64,000 nucleotides of DNA. It comes from an uncultured Latescibacterota bacterium. GTDB taxonomy: Bacteria > Latescibacterota > UBA2968. This document shows positions 22,920 through 32,113 of this stretch, in pieces. The stretch spans positions 4,900,896 to 4,964,895 of the forward strand of contig OY282377.1 in assembly GCA_958295785.1 (NCBI GenBank), in the 5' to 3' direction. The position numbers were made by a program, and so were the translations under genes. Every line of letters begins with the position of its first letter. Position 1 is the first letter of the stretch. The notes beneath the pieces were generated by a model, which saw nothing but the letters and a program-made list of their open reading frames with translations, made no database searches and was not told where the DNA came from.

Positions 22920-25814
22920 TCAGAAGCCCGTCGGGGTGCCGCCGGGTTTTGAGTGGCATTCCTTAGAGAGGGCGTCTGCGATGCGGTTTGGATCGTTCAG
23001 AAAGCCCAGCACCTCGGCGCGTTCGCGCACGTTGGCGAAATCCGCGGGGGTGAGTTTGGTCAGCGCGGGCACAGGGGCCGGGGTCTTGGCGTTGAAGAAC
23101 AACGCGAATGCGCGGCGGATGCGCGGCGGATCGAGGAAGCGGAACTCGGCGCGAAACAGAAAGCGGCGTGCGGCGGCCGGATCGAGGGCGTCGCGCTGAT
23201 TCGTGGTACAGGCAAACGGGAGGGGGTGACGCTCCATCTGACTGAGCAACTCGTTGACCATGCTCACTTCCCACGACCGCTGGGCAGATTGCCGATCCAT
23301 GAGGAGCGAATCCACCTCGTCGAACACCAGAAACGAGCGTGTCTCTATCGCTTCGGCAAAGGCCGAGGCAATCCGCTGTTCGGTTTCGCCGACGTATTTG
23401 TTCAAGAGATCAGACGCCCGCTTGGGCAAGAGGTCGATCCCCATCTGCTCGGCAATGTGGCGCACAAACGCGGTCTTGCCCGTGCCCGGCGGCCCGCTTA
23501 AGCAGAGCGCGAACCAGCGCGGGCCCAACGCGACCATCCGGTCGGCCAACGCCGCCATGTCTATATCGGCGTGGACCAAAGACGGGTCGTATTGCTCTAT
23601 CGGGCGCGTGTCGGGCGGGCGGATGCCATAGCGCAATTTTACCTTTTGGGCAACGCTGCGTCGAATGGTTTCGGTGTTCCCGTTGACCATAGCCGCTTGG
23701 TTGGCTGCCATCGTGACTTGCCGCGGCGTGACCTTGTTGCTGCGGGCCAATTCCTCGGCGAGTTGGTGCGTTTCAGGGGCCGGCATGTGCGTCTTGTGCA
23801 GGATGTCCGTGTACACGCGCTGTCGCGCTTGGGCGGACATGTGGCGGAACTCGATGGCGTGTAGCATGCGGTCGATGAAGAAGGGTTGCGCCATGCGGTA
23901 GTAGCCAATGGCGTTGCACGCCCAGATAATCGGCACGGGATTTTCTTCGACAATGCGATTCAGCCAGAGTTTTTCAACGCGGTGAAAGTCTTCCATCTCG
24001 TCGAAGAGGATCGCGGCGTTTTGCTCGTCTGCGAGGGCTTCAAGGGCGTAGTCCAAGGTCTTTGAGCGATTGACACTCAGGCGCGCCTCGGCGCCGATCT
24101 CGTTGTCGCCGATGGCGTAGAGCCGGGTCCCGGCCTCGCCGCAGAGGGTGCGGGCAAACTCGGTTTTGCCGGTTCCCGGCGGGCCGTAGAGAAGGATGTT
24201 GATCCCCTTTTGTCGATTTTGAACCGCAGCGGTGAGGGTGCGCCGCACGTCTTCGGCGTCTTGCCCAAGGTGCGAAAATGCCTGCCATTGGAGCCGTGCC
24301 TCGACCGGCGGCCCCAAGCGCGGACGGGCATACTGCGTGGCGATGGTGCGTTCGAGCCGTTCACTGAAACGGTAGAGATCGTCCGCATTGCCGTTGATGA
24401 GCCGAATGGCTTTGATGGTTTGCGCCAAGATGCCGGGCGGGCACTCGAGTTGATCCACGAGGCGGCGAGCGCACGGGGGTGCGTCAATGCCTTTGAGATC
24501 GCTTTTCTCGATCATCCGTTGCAAAATCGCGGTTTGGCGGGTGGGGTTGTGGGCCGTGAATCTGAGGGCCATGGGGAAACGCCGCAGCATGCTTTCGTCC
24601 CAAGCGGTTAGGCTGTTGGCGGTGTAGATTGTGGGCACGGGTGTTTCTTCTATCAGGCGGTGATTGGCAAGGCGGGTGCCGCGGGTGGATTCCAAGACAT
24701 CATCGGCTTCGTCGCAAAGGATCGCGGCGTCGGGCGCAGACCGAAGGAGGACCTGTGCCATGCGTAACTTGTTGCGTCGGTTGGCGCGCCGGTTGAATTC
24801 AGTGCCGCGCTCTTGCTCGCCTTTACGGTCGGGTTCGCCGATAGAATAGAGAGACGCACCTGCGGCGTGGGCCAGGGTTTTGGCAAATTCGGTTTTCCCA
24901 GTGCCAGCGCGCCCGACCAACAGGATGTTCACCCCGGACACGGGTTTGCCCTTGCCGCGCTTTTGCACTGCGGCGCGAAGCAGGCGGATGGCGTCGTCTC
25001 TGCCATTGAGGTGCGCGAAGTCGTCCATGCTCAACGCGGCCTCGCAGGGCTGGGAGACCAGACGCGCTTGCAATTCGTCCCTGTCTCGCACCGGTGGATG
25101 CCACACTATGGCGGCAAATTCGCGGGTTATGTATTCGTTGGGGGCGATACTTTTTGAGTGTCGGTATTCTCTATCGTACTCCTGGCAGGCGATGCCCCGG
25201 TCAGCTAGCTCGCAGAGCGCGTTCGCTACCTCGTTGGGAGAGCAACCTAGCAAGATGGCAGTTGTTGCGAGATGCCCTTTGATCGCGTCCTGGAGTTCGT
25301 CCCACAAATCTTCGACCATAGGGCAGATATAAGCGTGACGCACGAGTTCGACTAAAGACGCGGTCACAGGCCCCAGGGAGAAATGCTGGGCCACCAAGCT
25401 GGTCGCCATTGATTCGGGCGTCGGCGCAGGTTCCTCGCGGGTATTTTGCTCCAAAATTTTTATCGCGCAGTTGAAGAACTCGGTTAGCTTTGCTTGGATC
25501 GAGAGTGTCTTCAAGTAATCTGTTTCTTGTTTTGAGGGCCGACGATGCACATATCCTCTGGGCAGTCTGTCGTACTCTCGCATGAGAAAGTCGTCCAGTT
25601 TTTCCAATTTTTCCTCATTGTGTTTGAACCAGTCTAATAAATTCTTTCGGATAATCCGATCTTGCCGGGCGGCGCGGAGCGCGTTCCGCAGATAGATGCG
25701 CTTCATGTATTGGTCGTGTTCGGTCATGGATAGAAACCCCTTTTCTTTTTGTTGGGCGGCGCGAAACGCTCTCCGCAGATGGACGTGCTTCATGTATTGG
25801 TCGTGTTCGGTCAT
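22920..25814 (-). CDS. Triple-AAA ATPase (candidate accessory/defence motor)
   Basis: 964 residues from ATG 25814. Three AAA modules are visible. First: Walker A GRAGTGKTE near 301 and Walker B CDEADD near 367. Second: GPPGTGKTE near 544 and FDEMED near 604. Third: GPPGTGKTA near 774 and FDEVDS near 831. The third has a classical pore loop (NKYVGE) and Arg-finger region (AARRF), like Cdc48/FtsH-type AAA unfoldases; the second lacks a clear Arg finger. The N-terminal 250 residues are helical and unrecognised. The start is uncertain because an 87-bp tandem duplication repeats the ribosome-binding site and ATG, so 25727 is a second candidate. Last gene of a minus-strand set with a WYL regulator and a papain-like peptidase. 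Confidence 0.75.
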   Translation of the reverse strand: MTEHDQYMKHVHLRRAFRAAQQKEKGFLSMTEHDQYMKRIYLRNALRAARQDRIIRKNLLDWFKHNEEKLEKLDDFLMREYDRLPRGYVHRRPSKQETDYLKTLSIQAKLTEFFNCAIKILEQNTREEPAPTPESMATSLVAQHFSLGPVTASLVELVRHAYICPMVEDLWDELQDAIKGHLATTAILLGCSPNEVANALCELADRGIACQEYDREYRHSKSIAPNEYITREFAAIVWHPPVRDRDELQARLVSQPCEAALSMDDFAHLNGRDDAIRLLRAAVQKRGKGKPVSGVNILLVGRAGTGKTEFAKTLAHAAGASLYSIGEPDRKGEQERGTEFNRRANRRNKLRMAQVLLRSAPDAAILCDEADDVLESTRGTRLANHRLIEETPVPTIYTANSLTAWDESMLRRFPMALRFTAHNPTRQTAILQRMIEKSDLKGIDAPPCARRLVDQLECPPGILAQTIKAIRLINGNADDLYRFSERLERTIATQYARPRLGPPVEARLQWQAFSHLGQDAEDVRRTLTAAVQNRQKGINILLYGPPGTGKTEFARTLCGEAGTRLYAIGDNEIGAEARLSVNRSKTLDYALEALADEQNAAILFDEMEDFHRVEKLWLNRIVEENPVPIIWACNAIGYYRMAQPFFIDRMLHAIEFRHMSAQARQRVYTDILHKTHMPAPETHQLAEELARSNKVTPRQVTMAANQAAMVNGNTETIRRSVAQKVKLRYGIRPPDTRPIEQYDPSLVHADIDMAALADRMVALGPRWFALCLSGPPGTGKTAFVRHIAEQMGIDLLPKRASDLLNKYVGETEQRIASAFAEAIETRSFLVFDEVDSLLMDRQSAQRSWEVSMVNELLSQMERHPLPFACTTNQRDALDPAAARRFLFRAEFRFLDPPRIRRAFALFFNAKTPAPVPALTKLTPADFANVRERAEVLGFLNDPNRIADALSKECHSKPGGTPTGF

Positions 25815-25838
25815 AAATAGAAACCCTCTTTTCTTTTG
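25669..25838. repeat. 87-bp tandem duplication at the start of the AAA gene
   Basis: Two diverged copies with an 87-base period. Each holds a GGGTTTCTAT leader, an ATG and the codons for MTEHDQYMK. In frame, the protein starts with two 29-residue repeats (MTEHDQYMKHVHLRRAFRAA and MTEHDQYMKRIYLRNALRAA). Confidence 0.85.
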
Positions 25839-25952
25839 GGATCTGTGTCGTCTTCCGTATTTCTCAGGAAATTTTTGGAAAAAAAAGAGACGCATTCATT
25901 GGAACGCGCCTAAAAGATAAACAGGGAGTATGACAAGGTATGTCGTAGGTGA

Positions 25953-26930
25953 TCATGTTTTTTGATAAAAATTCAGATTTTTTTTGAGTTCCTCGATTAT
26001 TTTCTCGCGCAGGGCGGCTGGCTCGAGGACTTCTGCCTCGGCGCCATGGCTCAGAATCCACGATTTGATTTCATGAAGCCCGCCGGCTTGAAAGGACAGG
26101 ATGATCTCGCCGGTGTCCAATTCCTCGATCTCTTGCGAGGGGTGCCAAATCCGCTGTTTGACATAAGGGGCTTGCGATGCGGAAAATCGGACTTTGACCG
26201 GTATGGGGGCTTCGAGTACAATGCCGAATGCCTGTTGAACGCGGTCTTCGATGTTGAGGTCCTCGGGCGGCTCAAAGGTTTGATCTGTGATTTCGAGTGC
26301 CTGAATGCGTTCTGCGGCCAGTGTGAGCAAATTGTCGTAATTCGGATTGCGGCACAGAAGGTAAAATCCATTGTGATAATACAACAATCTCAAGGGCGTG
26401 ATGGGGTATGTTTTGGTTTGTCCGGTCGTGATCGCGCTGTAGGTGACGTTGCAAATTTTGCGTTCGTTGATTGCCTCATGAACTGTTTTGAATATTTGGG
26501 GCGGGATTTGCGCTTTTTGCCCGCGCTGGTGTGGGTGATAAACGGCCCCGGCCCGTTCTAAAAACGCACGCATTTTATCGGGCAGGGTTGTCCTGATTCT
26601 GTTCAGAGTCTTTTTGAATGCCTCGTTGAATGGCGTTCCCTCAAGCGGACTGACGATGCCCTCAATAAACGTCAGGGCGATGATTTCGTCGATGGGAAAG
26701 TTCAGGGGCGGCAAGTTTTTGTTTTGATCGAGTTTCCAATATTTTTTATTATCCCGCACGTCTGATTTGAGCAAGAAGCCCACTTCATCTATATTGGTGA
26801 GGTCTCTTTGTATGGTGCGCGTTGAGACGCCTTGTTGAGCGGCGAGTTCTCGAATGGTCACGCCGTATTTCCGAGTGCTAAATTCCCGGAGAATATCCAA
26901 TTGACGGACGATTTGTCTGGTGTTTGCCAT
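25953..26930 (-). CDS. HTH-WYL transcriptional regulator
   Basis: 325 residues. Residues 1-60 are a DeoR-type helix-turn-helix (VTIRELAAQQGVSTRTIQRDL), and about 140-220 is a WYL domain (ITPLRLLYYHNGFYLLCR) followed by the WCX extension. WYL domains sense nucleic-acid or nucleotide ligands and regulate many phage-defence loci (established knowledge). ATG at 26930 or 26939; neither has a strong ribosome-binding site. It sits 139 bp upstream of the AAA gene and 28-37 bp after the peptidase gene, all on one strand, so it probably controls this set. Confidence 0.85.
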   Translation of the reverse strand: MANTRQIVRQLDILREFSTRKYGVTIRELAAQQGVSTRTIQRDLTNIDEVGFLLKSDVRDNKKYWKLDQNKNLPPLNFPIDEIIALTFIEGIVSPLEGTPFNEAFKKTLNRIRTTLPDKMRAFLERAGAVYHPHQRGQKAQIPPQIFKTVHEAINERKICNVTYSAITTGQTKTYPITPLRLLYYHNGFYLLCRNPNYDNLLTLAAERIQALEITDQTFEPPEDLNIEDRVQQAFGIVLEAPIPVKVRFSASQAPYVKQRIWHPSQEIEELDTGEIILSFQAGGLHEIKSWILSHGAEAEVLEPAALREKIIEELKKNLNFYQKT

Positions 26931-26966
26931 GGGTATCACATTGAGGGTGTGGAGATTGCGGGAGCG

Positions 26967-28619
26967 TTACCATTCTAACAGCGGAATTTCTTCATCCCTG
27001 ATGAGTGGCAGGTGCGTCTGCACATTCCACGGAAAAATTTTGTGGTCTGATCCAAAATGTATAAAGCCAGGGAACCAAGCCAATTCAAAACTTTCGCCAG
27101 CGAGATATTCCTCGTCTGTGGCATTTGCGCGAATGATTACGTCCCCGAGTTTGTGTTTATTGCCGATATAAAGATGAGGCAAGGTAATTTCAGATACCCA
27201 GATATGTTCTGGCATATCGTCTAATCTCTGTTCAATTTCTGGCGTTAATATTACTTGTCCATTTTGAACGAGACCATCAATGTATTGCTTATAGGATGCT
27301 TTTGTTTGAAGCAAGGTCCGGCTTACTATGCTTTGGGATTGTTGAGCCAGTCTTTTAAGCCAAATAAGAGGTGGGTTTTGTATGCGAGAAATAAGAGATT
27401 GGGCAATCCGTACCGCCATCCCTTCTGCCGCAAGACCTGAGATTTGCACATCACTAGGCACTATGGCAACTGCCATTGTAGCGTGTAGGTTCGGATTTTT
27501 TGACGGAACGAGGTAGTTGCGTAGCATATCAGATGGCAAAGTCACGTACATACCAAAGTTATCGTCATTGATGATATAGTGCCCAACCCAACTGGTGACT
27601 GGCGTGTAAGGCTCCACGGGAAATCCGCCATATCCGGATCGGGCTTCTGGTTCCCATCTGTCTGAATTTAGTGTATGTCCCAAAACGGAAACAACATGGT
27701 TAATTCTCTTACTGCTGCGAAAATCCCAACCTTCTATTCCCAATATCACCGGACAAGCCGACTCGACGAATGGATAGATAAATTGGTCATATTCCACGGA
27801 AGTGTTTTGTACAAAATTTGCCGATATTATTTTTCCACCCAATTGGTGAATAACCTTTTCTAACTCTTGAATATCCAATCCCGCTTTGGTTTCTGGTGGA
27901 TCGCCCTCTATATGACCTACACATTTTTCGGGGCTACTGAAATCAATCCCGAGAATCTCATTGATCTTCTGATTTGTGAGCTTTTTAGTCGTAAGCGCAG
28001 ATGAGCTATTTATGGCCATTCTCAAGGCGGCATGGGCACAGACGTGGGTGATGCCATTTTGTTGGGCGAAAAAACTGCCAGTTAGCGTAAAGGTTCTCGA
28101 TTTCGCTGTTGTGCCGATGTTTGTCTCAAATTCTCTGGTGTTATGGACATAGTAATTTGTGATGGGTTCAATGGCCATGCGATCTTTTGCAACGGGCAAC
28201 CATATAGAAGGAGGACGGATCACAGCTTCCAAGAGGTAAGTTCTGTATTGATCGCAGGGTAGTTTAAGCGTTGCAATTACAGCGTAACCCAAGATATGAT
28301 CGTCCGGTAACTCAGCGGGATCGTCCCATTTTAAAGAAGAGGGCAGTGAAAAAAAGAAAGTCAGACGGGTAGCGGTAAGGCCGACATTTTGTTTCCATCG
28401 CGCAGTGGCCATATTCTGTTCTTCCAATAATTCCTCGTTTAATGCCAGTTCCTCTCTAATAAACGATTTGGCCTTCATCTTTCTCATCAGCGTGCATAGG
28501 CGATGCAGGGGATGTGAATTGGTTCCCCGATGCCAAAGATCATCTATAAATTGATAAAACGAGAAGGGGACTTGGCATGATTCCAATAGTTTTTGTTTGG
28601 TTGCGAAGGCGTTTTTCAT
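26967..28619 (-). CDS. Papain-like cysteine peptidase-type protein of unknown family
   Basis: 550 residues, no family that I recognise with certainty. A papain/C39-style active site can be read: Gln187 in FFAQQNG, Cys194 in THVCAHAALRMAIN, His308 in RINHVVSVLGHT and Asp352/353 in YIINDDNFG, with the usual Q-C-H-D order and spacing. Cys194 begins a hydrophobic helix as in papain-like folds. No signal peptide, so cytoplasmic. It is the first large gene of the minus-strand set with the WYL regulator and triple-AAA ATPase; an AAA motor plus a protease suggests regulated proteolysis. AT-rich. Function is inference only. Confidence 0.55.
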   Translation of the reverse strand: MKNAFATKQKLLESCQVPFSFYQFIDDLWHRGTNSHPLHRLCTLMRKMKAKSFIREELALNEELLEEQNMATARWKQNVGLTATRLTFFFSLPSSLKWDDPAELPDDHILGYAVIATLKLPCDQYRTYLLEAVIRPPSIWLPVAKDRMAIEPITNYYVHNTREFETNIGTTAKSRTFTLTGSFFAQQNGITHVCAHAALRMAINSSSALTTKKLTNQKINEILGIDFSSPEKCVGHIEGDPPETKAGLDIQELEKVIHQLGGKIISANFVQNTSVEYDQFIYPFVESACPVILGIEGWDFRSSKRINHVVSVLGHTLNSDRWEPEARSGYGGFPVEPYTPVTSWVGHYIINDDNFGMYVTLPSDMLRNYLVPSKNPNLHATMAVAIVPSDVQISGLAAEGMAVRIAQSLISRIQNPPLIWLKRLAQQSQSIVSRTLLQTKASYKQYIDGLVQNGQVILTPEIEQRLDDMPEHIWVSEITLPHLYIGNKHKLGDVIIRANATDEEYLAGESFELAWFPGFIHFGSDHKIFPWNVQTHLPLIRDEEIPLLEW

Positions 28620-28641
28620 TGGCTCGTCCTTGTCTTATATC

Positions 28642-28674
28642 AAAAAAGCCTCGCAAAAAATTACGAGACTTTTG
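28642..28674 (-). terminator. Terminator between the 62-residue gene and the peptidase gene
   Basis: On the minus strand AAAAGTCTCG pairs with CGAGGCTTTT (one G-T), followed by a T run. It would end the small gene's transcript; the T-rich other side could also work on the plus strand. Confidence 0.7.
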
Positions 28675-28698
28675 GTTTTTCTTGAGAGTGATATGAAC

Positions 28699-28887
28699 TC
28701 ATTTTCCTACAGGTTGTCCCAAGATCCAATGCGTTTTTGCAGACCTTTTTTCCCAAGCCAAAAGATCATCAAGTGCCTGTTTTTCTTGCGCGGTCAACTT
28801 AAAATCTTCGGGTTTGGGAGTGCGGAGAAATATGGCTTGGAGATCCTGTTGTGTCATCGATTCGTTTCGGGGTTGATGTTGGGGCAT
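28699..28887 (-). CDS. Small hypothetical protein (62 aa)
   Basis: Begins MPQHQPRNESMTQQDLQAIF and continues with a predicted helical stretch (LTAQEKQALDDLLAWEKRSAKTHW). Not recognised. GGAGGAGAATT directly before the ATG is a strong ribosome-binding site, and the frame ends just before a terminator, so it is likely real. It lies upstream of the peptidase/WYL/AAA set but behind its own terminator. Confidence 0.6.
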   Translation of the reverse strand: MPQHQPRNESMTQQDLQAIFLRTPKPEDFKLTAQEKQALDDLLAWEKRSAKTHWILGQPVGK

Positions 28888-29036
28888 AATTCTCCTCCAA
28901 AGAAAAGTAGGACGATCTCATACGAGCGATTTTGAAGCGAAATAAATTTTTGAAATATAAGAAAGAAATTCTCATGAACAAGTTAAAAATTACCTTTTGG
29001 GATCTGCCTGAACAGATACCCCCACCCATAAGCGAT

Positions 29037-30314
29037 TCATCGCACGCCTCGTGCCAAAGCGTCTGCGGTCTCCAAAATGACCGCTTCTTCGCCTTGAAAG
29101 GGCGCGGGTTCACCGTAATACGGAAAGGCGTTGGGTTCGTAGCCGCCCTCTTCGTACTGACGCGCTGTACACAAATATCCCACTTCGTCATTGGCGTAGC
29201 CCACGGGCCACAGGTCCGCGCTCAGGTGACGCAGATTTTTTTCAATGGCGTGCCCGATTTCCTGCACGGGTTCGCCCGGGATGGTGATCAGCATTAGCGG
29301 GCCTATTTGCATCATTTGCATCTCGGTGGGCTTTTCGGACGGTACGGTGCCGGACGCCGCCATTTCCAATACTTGCTTTGCCCAAGAGCCTGCCAACAAC
29401 TGCCCGCGTTGGCTCTCGTCTGTTGCCATTTCTTTCAACACATCTTCGGGCATCAGGTCGCCGTGGGGAATTGCGAGGTCCGTGCGCCGTGCGCGAATGC
29501 CCTTCGCGCTTTTGGGGCGCATCCCTGCGGCTACGCGGCACACCTCGTCGCCCAATTCGTATCCGCAAGCGTCCAACTGTTCTTTGGTGGCTGAGGCGAA
29601 TCCCCCGGTCTCGCTCAAAATTGCGGGGCGGATGTTGCCAAAGCATCCGCTCAAAAACAGGGCTTTGCAGTTGAGTACGCGTTCGATTCGGTTGCGGGCA
29701 ATGCCCGGAAAGTCGGATGAGATGAGGCCGTGCGAACCGCTTAGGGTGGTCGGATGGCATGAGTAGTGGAACAACGCGGCAAGGGGCGCGCCGTCCTCTT
29801 TGGTCACTTGCAACACGCGCACGCGGCGGTCCACAATCCCGCCGTAATTCAATGTCATGCTGGACGAGCCGGGCAGGGGACGGCGGTTGATGTTGAAATG
29901 CGCGGATCCGCAGCCCAAGCCAAAGGTCGCGGGTTGAAGCGTGCGCGCCGCTTCGGCAATGCACGCGGCTGTGGTGTTGACGAGGCGATCCATGAATTTG
30001 GGATCGGGCGTCATGCTCATGCACGGCAAGGTGGCGGGCGCGCAATGCGTGTGGCTACACACGATCATCACGCCGTCTTCGGGGATGCCGCACGTCTTTG
30101 CCACTTGTGCGCGAATCTGATCCGTGGTGGCCTTGGTCACGCCGATGACGTCCAGTGTGGCAATGGCGATTTGCGTGTCTCCTTCTGCAAATACAATGGC
30201 CCGCACCTCGAGCGGATACAGCACTGTGTGAGATGGATTGGTGTTCCAATGTCCCTGAAGCATAAGGCCCGGTTCGGGCGTGATGTCTCCGGTTGCAACG
30301 CCGCTTTGAATCAT
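29037..30314 (-). CDS. Neutral/alkaline ceramidase-like hydrolase
   Basis: 425 residues. The start GVATGDITPEPG, then VCSHTH near 92 and NINRRPLPG near 150, together with FHYSCHPTTL near 189, follow the N-terminal domain of neutral ceramidases (PF04734), including its zinc-binding His residues. The C-terminal immunoglobulin-like domain of true ceramidases is missing and no signal peptide is present, so the substrate may be another amide. Bacterial proteins of this short type are common and uncharacterised. ATG at 30314 follows GGAGG; the longer frame is rejected. 13 bp after the haloacid dehalogenase gene, so likely one operon. Confidence 0.75.
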   Translation of the reverse strand: MIQSGVATGDITPEPGLMLQGHWNTNPSHTVLYPLEVRAIVFAEGDTQIAIATLDVIGVTKATTDQIRAQVAKTCGIPEDGVMIVCSHTHCAPATLPCMSMTPDPKFMDRLVNTTAACIAEAARTLQPATFGLGCGSAHFNINRRPLPGSSSMTLNYGGIVDRRVRVLQVTKEDGAPLAALFHYSCHPTTLSGSHGLISSDFPGIARNRIERVLNCKALFLSGCFGNIRPAILSETGGFASATKEQLDACGYELGDEVCRVAAGMRPKSAKGIRARRTDLAIPHGDLMPEDVLKEMATDESQRGQLLAGSWAKQVLEMAASGTVPSEKPTEMQMMQIGPLMLITIPGEPVQEIGHAIEKNLRHLSADLWPVGYANDEVGYLCTARQYEEGGYEPNAFPYYGEPAPFQGEEAVILETADALARGVR

Positions 30315-30327
30315 GACAGCCTCCTTT

Positions 30328-31035
30328 TCAATAGCACCCCAATTTGTCCGCCAAGTCGTGAAAGTCGCGCGCCACAATGTCGAAATCCGGGTCGGGCGTC
30401 AAGTCATTCTTTCCATCGGGACCGCGCTCGAATGGCCGCAACACAAACGCCGTTTTCATGCCCACCTGTGTTGCGTGGCGCAAATCGCCCTGATGCGCCG
30501 CCACCATCATCACGTCAGACGGATCACAACTGAGCAACTCAATGGCTTTCAAATACGCCTCGGCATCGGGCTTGTAGTGCCGCGCCAATTCAGCCGACAA
30601 AATGCAATCCCACGGCAGCCCCGCGTATTTTGCCATGTTGGCGAGCAGCGACACATTGCCATTGGACAGCGTGGCGATCACGTACCGCGATTTCAACCGC
30701 AACAAGCCCCCTGCGGCATCGGGCCAGGGATCCAGCCGATGCCACACCCGGTTGAAGGTTTCGATTTCTTGTTCGGTCAAGCCCTCAATGCCAAATTCTG
30801 TTAGCAAGTCGTCCAAAATCATGCGGTGCAAATCATCGATCTTGGTCCACGGCAAGGCACCGGTACGCACGCGATTCATCGCCGGGCCATAGCCCGCGCG
30901 CCACGCATCGGCAAACGCGGCCCAATCCACATTCCATCCCTTGCCCGCGGCCAACCGCTCGCCATCGCGGATAACCGAACCGCGCCAATCCACCACCGTG
31001 CCAAATACGTCAAATGTCAATGCTCTGATCGCCAT
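30328..31035 (-). CDS. Type II haloacid dehalogenase-like hydrolase
   Basis: 235 residues of the HAD superfamily. ALTFDVFGTVVDWR at 5-18 carries the nucleophile Asp9, LSNGN near 119 gives motif II, and HYKPDAEAY near 147 gives the motif III Lys. AAHQGDL near 174 replaces the acidic motif IV in the manner of L-2-haloacid dehalogenases. It would remove halide from, or dephosphorylate, a small organic acid. The start overlaps the end of the IMP cyclohydrolase-like gene by 26 bases, so the two are co-transcribed. ATG at 31047 is a possible alternative start. Confidence 0.8.
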   Translation of the reverse strand: MAIRALTFDVFGTVVDWRGSVIRDGERLAAGKGWNVDWAAFADAWRAGYGPAMNRVRTGALPWTKIDDLHRMILDDLLTEFGIEGLTEQEIETFNRVWHRLDPWPDAAGGLLRLKSRYVIATLSNGNVSLLANMAKYAGLPWDCILSAELARHYKPDAEAYLKAIELLSCDPSDVMMVAAHQGDLRHATQVGMKTAFVLRPFERGPDGKNDLTPDPDFDIVARDFHDLADKLGCY

Positions 31036-31735
31036 TGTTTTTTCCATATTTGTTCACAATCACCAAATCGGAGGTTGTGGGACAGATGAATTTTACGAGG
31101 AGTGAAACGCGGTTGTCGCTGTCTAACAAGTCCCAAAATACGTCCGCTGTTTGCTGTATGTCATTAAATAAATTGACCGCAAAAGGTTCGCCTTCAAACG
31201 AGGGCAAGGGCGTGCCATCGTCCATATACGTCGTGATACAATGCCCCATTCCCGGGATCGCGGTTTCATAATCGAAAAATTGGCGCGAACAATAACGCGC
31301 ATCTCCAACAATGGTTTTCAATATTGCCAGCCGATAGGCGTGCGAATCTCCCAAATCGACAAGGCCGGAAATTCGCGGTGTAAAATTGGGCGCGTCGGGT
31401 TCATACGTGCGCGTTCTCAATGCCGATTCAAAGGACCCGGCATTTTGTAGGGCATGGGCTATAGTATCGGTCTGATCGCCATTGGTGACAATATGGGCAT
31501 CGCCCCATACCTCGATGGGATAATACGCGGTCAAGGGGTCAATGGCTTGCGATTTGTCTATCGCATCGGTCTTTACAGCATCGCCGTCGCGCACAAACAC
31601 GCGATTGCGGCTGCTCGCGCTGCGCCCCATAATCCAGTAGATCTGAACCATACACGCGCCATTAGGCGTTTGCCCAATCACGATCCCCCGACCGGGATAG
31701 GTCGCGTTTTTCAGGCGGTTCATGTCAGCGCCCAT
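31010..31735 (-). CDS. IMP cyclohydrolase-like protein (PF07826 family)
   Basis: 241 residues. TYPGRGIVIGQTPNG at 12-26, IMGRSASSRNRVF near 35 and TNGDQTDTI near 84 match the IMP cyclohydrolase family (archaeal PurO fold), which closes the purine ring at the last step of IMP synthesis. Bacterial members usually lie outside purine operons and their role is not established. GGGAGGT 5 bases before the ATG decides the start. Overlaps the downstream haloacid dehalogenase gene. Confidence 0.8.
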   Translation of the reverse strand: MGADMNRLKNATYPGRGIVIGQTPNGACMVQIYWIMGRSASSRNRVFVRDGDAVKTDAIDKSQAIDPLTAYYPIEVWGDAHIVTNGDQTDTIAHALQNAGSFESALRTRTYEPDAPNFTPRISGLVDLGDSHAYRLAILKTIVGDARYCSRQFFDYETAIPGMGHCITTYMDDGTPLPSFEGEPFAVNLFNDIQQTADVFWDLLDSDNRVSLLVKFICPTTSDLVIVNKYGKNNGDQSIDI

Positions 31736-31747
31736 AAAACCTCCCGA

Positions 31748-31954
31748 TTAGCTGGTTTTGGCAACGAACTTGGCCGCGTCGAGGATGGACCAGAGATGGA
31801 TAATCCAGCCCAGCAAGAAAAACCAGAGAACAAAAGCGAGCACAAAGTGGACGATTGCCATTCCGAGCCGGGCCTGTAATAGCTGACCGAGCCCGGGAAT
31901 AAAGAGACTGCACAGAGCGGCGAGTACATTCCCCGCAGAGCCTTGGCCTGCCAT
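31748..31954 (-). CDS. Small TM2-like membrane protein
   Basis: 68 residues. LCSLFIPGLGQLLQARLG near 14 is the first membrane segment with the Pro-Gly-Gly-Gln pattern of TM2-type proteins, and AIVHFVLAFVLWFFLLGWIIHLWSI is the second. ATG at 31954 follows AAGGAGAAG. It sits just before the IMP cyclohydrolase-like gene on the same strand. Function unknown. Confidence 0.7.
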   Translation of the reverse strand: MAGQGSAGNVLAALCSLFIPGLGQLLQARLGMAIVHFVLAFVLWFFLLGWIIHLWSILDAAKFVAKTS

Positions 31955-32042
31955 AATCTTCTCCTTTGATAATGGATTTCCCCGTTTGACAATCAAAAAA
32001 AATGCCCTTTAAGCCTGTACAAAATGAATGGGAATTATATAC

Positions 32043-32070
32043 TTGACAACCTAAACTTTCTTGTTATATT
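32043..32070 (+). promoter_or_regulatory. Transposase promoter inside the left terminal repeat
   Basis: TTGACA at 32043-32048, a 16-base spacer and TATATT at 32065-32070. It is followed by three tandem TACAAGT heptamers before the transposase start. The -35 box lies within the inverted repeat. Confidence 0.7.
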
Positions 32071-32113
32071 TATACAAGTTACAAGTTACAAGTTACGAAT
32101 TAACAAGGGGGTT

